A DNA stretch of 64,000 nucleotides. Origin: Pegoplata infirma. Taxonomy: Eukaryota; Arthropoda; Insecta; Diptera; Anthomyiidae. The stretch lies in contig OY992538.1 of the NCBI GenBank assembly GCA_963921195.1, forward strand, positions 87,667,904-87,731,903. The letters run 5' to 3'. This document shows, one piece after another, positions 57,253 to 64,000 of the stretch; position 1 is the stretch's first letter, and every line of letters starts with the position of its first letter. A model generated the notes under the pieces. It ran no database searches. It saw only the letters and a list, made by a program, of their open reading frames with translations, and was not told the origin of the DNA. The translations under genes were made by a program, and so were the position numbers.

Positions 57253-58836
57253 TATTCCTAAACTTCTTTAACAGGCGCGGATCCACGGGGGGAAAAAAAA
57301 GGAAATTTCCCCCCCCCCAAACCGAATTCGAAAGAAGAAAAAAAGGAAGAAAGAAAAAAAAAAAGAAAAAAAAAGAAAAAAAAAGAAAGAAAAGAAAGAA
57401 AAGAAGAGAAAAAAGAGGAAAGGTAGGGGAAAAAGGAAAGTGAAATAAAAAATTTATAAGAATTTTAAAATTTTTCTTAAGAAAAAATGTCTCGGAAAGT
57501 TAGAATTTTTCTACATGAAAAAATTTTATAATTTTTCTATAGGAAAAATTTGCAAAAAAAAAAATTGGAATAATTTGCAAATTATTCTACAGGAATAATT
57601 TGTGAATTTTTCTGTAGGAAAATCTGAGAAGTTTTTATAGCAGAATTTTTTTTATAGAAATTCTTCTATAACAAATGTCTAAGAATCCAAAAAAATTTCT
57701 ATATGAAAAAAAGTCTCGGAGTACTAAAATTGTTTTTTAGAAAAAATTCAACAATTTTTCTAGGTGAAAAATTTGGGAATTTTTCTGTAGGAAAAATTTG
57801 TGAATTTTTCTATAAGAAAAATTTGTGAATTTTTCTTTAGGAATTTAAAAAGCTTTTAGGAAAAATCTAACAATTTTTTATAGGAAAAATCTAAAAAATT
57901 TTCTGTAGGAATATGAGAATTTTTTATTAGAAAAATCTGCTTTGGAAAAAAACTGAAAGAGAAAGAAAGAGAAGATGAAAAAAAAATATAAATTATGTGA
58001 AAACTTTTTTCTAGAAAAAAATTCCAAGATTTTTTTATAGGAAAAATGTTTTTGAATCTTCGAATTTTTATATAGGAAAATAGTCTGGAAATCTTAAAAT
58101 TTTTCTGTAGAAAAAATAAGAAAATTTTCTTCATGGAAAATTTGAGAATTTTTCAATAGAGAAAATGTAATAAAACCTGAGACTTTTTCTATAGGAAGAA
58201 TTACGCAGAATCTGTGACTTGTATATAGGAAAAATGTGTCGAAATCTTATTCTTTTTTCTATTTTAAAGTGTCTCGGAATCTAAGACTTTTTTTTGGAAA
58301 ATATCTCAGATTCAGAGATAATGTCTCGGAAAAAACGTCTTAAAATCCTAAAAAAAGGTGAGGTTTTATTTGGAAAATATTTTCTGAGTCTGAGACTTTT
58401 TCTAAATGAAAAATGACTTAGAATCTAAAACTTTTTCTATAGAAAAAAATTTCTCAGACTTCTAAAAATTTTAAGAAAAATATCCCGGAATCTGAGAAAA
58501 ATTTTCTATTTGAAAAATATCTCAGAATCTAAGACTTATTCTCTAGGAAAATATCTCTGAAATTGAGACCATTCCATAGGAAAAATGTCTCAGAATCTTC
58601 GACTTTTTGTAAGAAAAAGTTCGGAGATTCTCAGACTTTTTTAAAAAATGTGTCTCAGAAAATTATACTTTTTCTATAGAAAAATTTCTCAAATCTAGGA
58701 AATTGCCTTAAATCATTATTCTATAGAATAGTATTTTAGCACCTGAAAATTGGTTAGAAAGGACATTTTTTATACTTTTTCTTTAGATAAATAGAAGAGA
58801 AAAAAATTCTGAACTTAAGAACTTTTTATGTAGAAA

Positions 58837-60155
58837 AGTCAAAAATTTTTTTTTTTTAAATTCATTTATTAATGCAATCTATCATAAATTGATATTAATC
58901 ATTACACGTGACTTAAAATTATTTGACTATGAAGTGGAGATGATCCAGTGATCATCCCACAGATAACTTAAAACTAAAATATATATAAAAATAATTCCTT
59001 AGTCTACTCTGGGCCATTTTAAGGGGTCCATCTAAGTAGGTCCTGGGGAGCTCTTCTTCTGAGTCGGACAAAAGTAGTTGCGTTTGCCATTAAAGTTGAC
59101 TCTAAAGGATTTGGGTGGTTTTGAACTCTTGATTGATAGGACATCAATTGGTTTTTTATTTCTTCGATTACTGTCGGAGTTTTAAGTTCTTATTTGATAT
59201 GTACCAAGGAGCTGTTGTTAGTTGTCTAAGGATTTTCGATTGAAATCGCTGTAGAATTTCCAGATTGGAATTTGCTGCAGTACCCCACAATTGGATACCG
59301 TAAGTCCAAATTGGTTTTAGTATGCATTTGTATATCAAGAGCTTATTTTCGAGCGAAAGTTTCGATTGAGTACCAATCAAATAAGACATTTTTCTGACTT
59401 GTAAGTCAAGGGCTTTCTTTTTGGTCAGAATGTGTTTTTTCCATAAGAGCTTTTTGTCCAGGTGAATGCCAAGGTACTTGACATCATCTTTTTGGGAAAT
59501 TTCCTTTCCATTAAGATTAACAGGGGGGCAAGTCCCATTTCTTAAAGTAAAAGTGACCTGAACTGATTTATCTTCATTTGATTTTATGCGCCAATCTTTA
59601 AGCCATAGAGAAATGTTATTTACACATTTTTGCAAAATATTACTTGCAACTGCAGGATCTGCATGAACAGCAAGAGCTGCAGTGTCATCGGCAAAGGTGC
59701 CTATAAGAACTCCATCAGTGTTTGGTAAATCTGCGGTATACAAGAGATACAGAGTTGGCCCCATAACACTGCCTTGTGGGACTCCGGCATTGAAAACATG
59801 TAAACTGCTCATTTCGTCTTCTTCTTTCACAAAAAAGAAGCGATCCGAGAGGTAAGATCGAATAAATATATAATAGTTCACTGGGAGGTGCTTTTTGATT
59901 TTGTATAGAAGACCATCATGCCATACTTTATCAAATGCTTGAGAAATATCAAGAAAAGCAGCAGTGCAATATTTTTTGTTCTCCAGAGCATCCTGTATCG
60001 TCTCAACGAGCCTATGAACCTGCTCAATTGTACCATGTTTTTTTCTGAACCCAAACTGATGCATTGGAATCAGTGATTTTGATTCTATAATAGGCATTAA
60101 CCTATTTATAAAAAGGATTTCTAGTACTTTAGATGGAATTGGGAGTAGTCAAAAA
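58837..60155 (-). mobile_element. 5'-truncated Jockey-like non-LTR retrotransposon
   Basis: The element is 58846-60146 on the minus strand. AGTCAAAAA lies at 58837-58845 and 60147-60155, a 9-bp target duplication. It ends in a poly(A) tail (the T-run at 58846-58857) after a ~170-bp 3' untranslated region. Only the C-terminal part of the second reading frame remains, as usual for incomplete reverse transcription at insertion. Confidence 0.9.
59019..60146 (-). pseudogene. Jockey-like reverse transcriptase, 5'-truncated and frameshifted
   Basis: The open frame 60146-59168 (309 codons from the ATG at 60097, preceded in frame by LPIPSKVLEILFINR) encodes most of a non-LTR reverse transcriptase domain. 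Numbering from that ATG: motif A is AFLDISQAFDKVWH with Asp50, the primer-grip-side block GVPQGSVMGP is at 105-114, the catalytic FADD is at 135-138, and VKYLGIHLD follows at about 207. The N-terminal fingers and the endonuclease are missing. The frame stops after NLKLRQ, but a one-base shift continues the usual Jockey C-terminus (HPNPLES, RLRRRAPQDL) to a stop at 59019. It copied RNA at the target site when intact. As it stands it cannot act alone. Jockey clade is judged by motif wording. Confidence 0.9.
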
Positions 60156-60966
60156 ATCTAAGAATTTTTCTATAGGAAGAATTTTTCTAAATATAGGAAT
60201 TTTTGATGGGAAAATTGCATAAGTATCTGAGAATTTCCTAAATAGAAGTGAATCAGAATCTTTAAATTTCTCAATAGCTAAAATTGCAAAAATTGCAAAA
60301 GCTTCTCTATAGCAAATTGCCTCAGAACCTCAGAATTTTTCTATTGGGATAATGTGTCAGAATCATAAATTTTCTCTTTAAGCAAATGACTTAGAAAAAT
60401 TTCAAATTCAGTAAACTTTTTTTTAATTAATATTTCTGAAATTTTGTATATTTTCTATTGGACAAATATTTTGGAATCTAGGTCTTATGGCCTCAGAAAA
60501 ATACTTTAGGACCTGAAAACTTCTTCTTCTGAAACATTTTTCAAAATATCAAACATTTTCTTAAGTTCTTAAACCTATTTTATAGGAATACATTTTTAAA
60601 ATTTGGAAATGTTGCTATAGAAAAAACCAAAATAAACAAGAGGTAAATACTAAAAAACCTTAATGATTCAAATCCGACTAAGGGATCTCTGCAAAAAAAA
60701 ATTTTTTGAGTAAAAAAAATTTTCACCCCCCAAAGCCAAGAGCTGGATCCGCGCCTGTCTTTAAGCAGAACCGTAATTTGCAGAACCTTAAAAAGCAAAA
60801 TATAACCAAAAGTACTAAAAAAAAGAAATTTCGGTTAATCGGTTAATCGACACAAATTAATCGGTTTATTTGTTATTTGAAAATTGGCAATTTTAAATTA
60901 TTCGAACAGTTAATCGACCAAAATTAATCGGTTAACCGATTAACGGTTAATCGATTGAATACCCTA

Positions 60967-61350
60967 GTTATGATTGAAGCACTCTTTGCAGCGCTGATTA
61001 ATGCGCAATAATGATGCAGTGAAATCATGTATCTTTGTACAAAACACATGGTTTTTTATTCAAAAAGTGTTAAATATATTTTAAAGGAAAGCATGTGTGA
61101 AATTTTATCAAAATATAATTTTATATTTTAGGTTTTATTTAAAAGATCTTAACAAAAAATTTAAATTTTTTGCCCTTACTTTTACTGCATCCTCAAGAGC
61201 GCTCTTTGGATGCGCTTTGGTATGCTATAAAAAGATGCTGCGTCGTCAAAATCTCGATTTATTTTTGCTGGGTTCTTGTTAAACCCCCTGTATTCCCAAT
61301 TTATATCAAATATATTTTTAATCTTTTTTATTCAGAAAGAATTCACACTT
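60967..61350. other. Sequence flanking the outer hAT element
   Basis: Phrases such as AGCGCTCTTTGGATGCGC and GATGCAGTGAAATCATGTAT resemble 51120-51255 (AAAGCGCTCTTAAGATGC, GATGCACTGAATTCGTGTAT). Both sides may therefore belong to one older element, split by later insertions. No gene. Confidence 0.4.
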
Positions 61351-61422
61351 TTAAAGACTAATAGTACTTAAAATAATGTCCAAAATTTTTAAACAAAATA
61401 ATAAAATAAATAAAAAAAAAAA

Positions 61423-61431
61423 ACTTACCTG
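61423..61431 (-). other. Splice donor of the jbug first coding exon
   Basis: On the minus strand the exon ends CAG and the intron begins GTAAGT at 61428, a perfect U1 consensus. The exon leaves phase 0 (83 complete codons). Confidence 0.85.
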
Positions 61432-61677
61432 CATTCCTGTTTCGCGTAAATGTTCATTTACCCAATTGCGAAATGTGTTGGCTTGTATTTCTACCCATAA
61501 ATCCTCATTACCGCGTATATTCATGCCCTTGGCAGCAGTGCCCTCTGGACTGCGTGCCACTAGGCCGGCATGTGTTATCTTTTGTGTTTCCACCGTGCCA
61601 TCGTTATTATGTTTCAATAGACCAGCATGCGTTATTTTAGCGCCTTTTAGATCTTTGACATCCATGGTGCCAACCAT
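61429..61677 (-). CDS. jbug: First coding exon of a filamin-type CH-domain protein (jitterbug)
   Basis: This exon encodes 83 residues, from an ATG at 61677 in the context GTCACCATGG to a consensus donor. A second ATG four codons later (GGCACCATGG) is also well placed. Residues 60-83 (LWVEIQANTFRNWVNEHLRE and on) are the start of a calponin-homology actin-binding domain. Preceding it is a short N-terminal extension with KITHAGL twice (14-20 and 33-39). From memory this matches Drosophila jitterbug, a filamin-like actin-binding cytoskeletal protein; another filamin-family gene is the alternative. The frame reading on past 61429 is intron. Codon use is GC-richer than everything else in the window. 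The rest of the CH domain must lie to the left, beyond this window, as no continuation was found. Confidence 0.8.
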
Positions 61678-62015
61678 GGTGACTGTATTTTCAAATAAAC
61701 TATTTTTTCACAATTTTTTTTTTTTATTTTTTCTTTAGAAAAAATTAACTATAAAGAAAATAAAAACATTTTTTTTGGATATTTTTAATAAAATTTGGTA
61801 ATTTAACACTTGTTACAAAAAAAATTGATTTAGGGTTTTCTATTTGTTTAAATATTTTTTTTTTGCTTTCATTTAACACTTTTCAGGGTTTTAAATAATT
61901 TTTGTTGTTTGTTTTATGCTTTTAAATCAATTTAACAAATTTCAATTTCATTTGAGTTATTTTTTTTTAGTTTCTTTATTCAAGTTTCGTGCTTACACGT
62001 CGATCGTTTTATTCA

Positions 62016-62021
62016 GACTGA
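62016..62021 (-). promoter_or_regulatory. Candidate initiator (TCAGTC)
   Basis: TCAGTC matches the fly initiator TCAKTY. With A as +1, bases +28 to +32 read GCACG, four of five matches to the downstream element RGWYV. No TATA box is seen. The call is by motif only. Confidence 0.3.
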
Positions 62022-62219
62022 AAAAATTCAGGTGGGTCTTGTTTTCAATTTTGCAATCATAGAGTTTCAATACTGACTGGTGTACAAGTATATACAAACA
62101 TACAAAAAAAAAACGCAAATTCTACCTACAGTCTTTAACTTAAAAAAGCAAAAAAAATCAAAAAAAAAAATCGTAAAAAACACGCTTAAAAAGTACACAA
62201 TTTTTATTTTAGCCTCAAA

Positions 62220-62227
62220 TGACGTCA
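62220..62227. promoter_or_regulatory. Perfect CRE palindrome TGACGTCA
   Basis: The 8-bp CREB/ATF-type site lies about 540 bp upstream of the ATG, within the repeat-poor region. Chance occurrence in 64 kb is possible. Confidence 0.35.
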
Positions 62228-62922
62228 GTAGTTGTTTGTTGATTTCTATATTGTTTTTGTTGTTTAGATGATGGCTGGCTGGCGACTTTGTGGTAACAAG
62301 AGGTTTTTTGTTTTCATTTTTTATAAATCATATTATTAAATTCGCTTTAAAATACAAACTCAAAAATAACATCTCTTTTTAACCAAAATTTACTACAAAA
62401 AAATCGTGTTTTTTTCGCCGTTAGTTGCTTTACTCTCCTAAAAGCAAAAATAATTGTAGGCAGCACTTTACTGAGAGTTGTAGATATTTTAGTCGGTTAT
62501 TAATATTTCGCTGTTTTTTGCGCAAGCGCGCATTCATTTCATAGTATTTGTTTTCTGTCTTTTAAGTATTTCATTAACTTGTATAGCGTTCGCTTTTTAG
62601 CAAAAAAATATAAAAAAAAAAAAATATGTAGGAAGTTGTAATGTCAGTTAATGGAGAAGGTTACTTTTGTGTTATAATTCTAATAATTTATTGTTGTTAT
62701 TGTTGTTGCTTTTGTTCAAATATTTGTTAAAAATATTAGTAGTAAAAAAAATCGTAGCTTCAAGTTTTAAAAATTTAGATCAAAAATATATACACAATTG
62801 CGACTAAAATTAATCATTGATTAAAACTATCACAAAATTAACTTTACTAAATTTTAACATGATAATGTTTTTAGGCTGGTGTCTAATTTTAAAAAAGTTG
62901 CAGGACGCCACCTCAGTTTGAC

Positions 62923-63773
62923 TATATAAGTAGGCTGACCATTCGTACTGATTTGATCAGTACATATACTGATTTTTGGACACGAGTACTGATCAAAAAT
63001 CTATGTACTGATTTGTACTGATTTTTTTAAATATGTACTGATTGTACTGATTTTTGAACATTTCAACATGAAAAAAAAAAAATTATTCGGAAGTTCTATA
63101 AAAAATTTTAATTTCCGTAAAATAATTCGTCACACTGAAAAAAGGCATAACTCAAATTTAGGAAAATATTTCTTTGACAATAATTCATGAGTTTTCCTAA
63201 AATTTAGTTAAATTTAACTAAAAAATTAGAAATTTTCTTAACTTTGGTTTATTTACTTAAAAATAATTTTTCTTTTAAAAATTTAGTTAAAAATTCAAAA
63301 TAGCGATATATCGAAAACTAAGCGAGATAGTGGGAAACGGATGAAAATACTACAAAGAACAACACGGCAAAAAAGTCCAACGGCATTTTTGTACCTCTTG
63401 ATTCCTAGAACACTTCCGCAAAATACCCAAAAGCCATCCGATTGGTAGTTTTTGAGTAATACAGTTTTTAAGATTCTCAAGGCCCCTAATTCCAGTATCT
63501 CAAAAACTAAGCAAGGTAGATCGAAATGGAGAAAAGTTTTAAATTACTTCGTCTTTCTTATTTTTGGGATAAACTAAAACGTATCAAAAAATTTTTGGTG
63601 CCAAATTACTCCCGTTTTTTTAAATTTAGTCAATTTTCCCAAATTTAGTTCACTTTTTGAGTGTAGGAAAAAGTTTAAAAAGTTAAAAAAGAGTTTTTTT
63701 ATAGGGGAAAAAACCAAAAAAACTTGGGCGTACTGATTTGAGTTCAGAAAAAAATGGTCACCCTATATATAAG
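62923..63773. mobile_element. hAT MITE (TAGGCTGACCATT) with perfect 8-bp duplication
   Basis: The element is 62931-63765. TAGGCTGACCATT is inverted at the right as AATGGTCACCCTA. TATATAAG flanks both sides (62923-62930, 63766-63773). Outer parts repeat TACTGATTTGTACTGATTT words. It hosts the MITE at 63133-63663. Confidence 0.85.
63133..63663. mobile_element. MITE CACTGAAAAAA...TTTTTGAGTG
   Basis: The ends are related to the CACTCAAAAA class. Outer parts repeat TTTAGTTAAATTTAACTAAA words. The centre (63290-63600) is more complex, with CGAAAACTAAGCGAGATAG and CAAAAACTAAGCAAGGTAG as two related phrases. Nested in the hAT MITE. Confidence 0.6.
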
Positions 63774-64000
63774 CTAACAATTAACGAAAAAGAAAACAAG
63801 AATTACTATTTACATTTTCTTAAAACCAAAAATGTTAATAACATGGGTTTGTAACTTGGATAATAATTCACCTCGTGGTGAATAAACCCGTTTTTTACCA
63901 GCTGGTGAATAAAAAGTAACATAATTATTTTTCAAAAAAAAAAAATTTTTTTTCCATAAAATTTTTTTTCATCAATTTATTTTTCATCAATTTTTTTTTT

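Larger units (their letters stand above)
57264..60765. mobile_element. hAT-type element (CAGGCGCGGATCC), second copy
   Basis: The element is 57272-60757. CAGGCGCGGATCCACGG at the left and GCTGGATCCGCGCCTG at the right match the ends of 51272-52850. Flanks share TCTTTAA, offset by one base. An AG-rich AAGAAAAGAAAGAAAAG tract lies at 57325-57440. Most of the body (57480-58836 and 60156-60600) is decayed 35-bp hairpin units. A Jockey-like retrotransposon is inserted at 58846-60146. Confidence 0.75.
53332..60974. mobile_element. Outer hAT-type element (TAGGGTATTCAATTAATCG), 7.6 kb with nested insertions
   Basis: The element is 53340-60966. TAGGGTATTCAATTAATCG is inverted at the right as CGATTGAATACCCTA. 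Flanks are GTTATGAC (53332-53339) and GTTATGAT (60967-60974). Its own sequence survives at 53340-53424 and about 60830-60966, rich in AATCGGTTAATCG words. Inside lie a foldback (53425-54054), two mini-me elements, a MITE, and the hAT element 57272-60757. Confidence 0.7.
61678..62853 (-). promoter_or_regulatory. 5' leader and upstream region of jbug
   Basis: Nearly repeat-free, unlike the rest of the window. On the minus strand it would hold an A-rich 5' untranslated leader next to the ATG, then upstream sequence with a candidate initiator (62016-62021), a CRE (62220-62227) and a GC element TTTGCGCAAGCGCGC (about 62517-62531). An AATACAG just before the ATG could be a weak splice acceptor, so an untranslated upstream exon is possible. 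Confidence 0.4.
62854..64000. repeat. Dispersed repeat, copy 2 (AACATGATAATGTTTTTAGG)
   Basis: The same ordered blocks as 7574-8224: TAACATGATAATGTTTTTAG, CAGGACGCCACCTCAG, later GGTGAATAAAAAGTAACATA and the TTTTTTCATCAATTT low-complexity tail, which runs off the window. It is split by the hAT MITE at 62931-63765. Confidence 0.6.

Noticed and set aside
57249..57443. Lysine-rich 64-codon frame
   Set aside because: It is an AAGAAA/GAAAAG simple repeat inside the hAT element.
61170..61361. Small plus-strand frames next to the jbug exon
   Set aside because: They lie in the intron, with no domain, and overlap repeat phrases shared with 51120-51255.

Overview
The window looks like nuclear DNA from a higher fly (Diptera, Brachycera, probably a calyptrate). 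The evidence is extreme AT-richness, many repeats of the dipteran mini-me/DINE type with GTCY tetranucleotide runs, a Jockey-type retrotransposon, tRNA-derived SINEs, and one conserved insect coding exon. There is no bacterial gene organisation and no CRISPR array.

Only one ordinary host gene is visible. At the right end, on the minus strand, 61429-61677 is the first coding exon of a filamin-type calponin-homology gene that I read as jitterbug (jbug). It has a good Kozak context and a consensus GTAAGT donor. No downstream exon was found anywhere to its left, so the remaining ~61 kb is best read as a very large first coding intron filled with transposable elements (inference). About 1.2 kb upstream of the exon (61678-62853) is nearly repeat-free and carries a candidate initiator and a perfect TGACGTCA site.

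Layout. 1-9.2 kb: degenerate Tc1-like element, SINE with a perfect target duplication, a 1.5 kb palindromic foldback, several MITEs, a mini-me element. 9.2-12.3 kb: degenerate ~140-bp repeats, then a nearly perfect 36-copy array of a 35-bp hairpin-forming unit. 13-17.4 kb: nested inverted repeats with two hammerhead-ribozyme-like motifs, and decayed 35-bp repeats. 18-23 kb: a second SINE split by a MITE, other MITEs, mini-me. 23-28.2 kb: a TA-flanked MITE containing a 3.6 kb element with hAT-like ends, a perfect 8-bp target duplication, long inverted arms built of ~160-bp subrepeats, and one long open frame (349 codons) of an arthropod family I cannot assign to a known transposase. 28-42 kb: foldbacks, MITEs and mini-me elements. 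42-44.6 kb: two hAT-type elements sharing one target octamer. 46.7-48.7 kb: another palindromic foldback carrying the 160-bp subrepeats. 49-61 kb: nested hAT-type elements, one of them hosting a 5'-truncated Jockey-like reverse transcriptase. 62.9-64 kb: another hAT MITE inside a repeat also present at 7.6 kb.

The strongest candidate for something undescribed is the coding element at 24258-27832 together with the protein-less palindromic elements at 2.5, 39.9 and 46.7 kb that share its subrepeats. They look like an autonomous or semi-autonomous element and its non-autonomous foldback relatives. Other notable signals are the hairpin satellite, a broad class of MITEs whose bodies are built from one short, nearly self-complementary word, and mini-me subfamilies that keep a terminal hairpin while its stem sequence changes. 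All assignments are by eye; no database search was possible.
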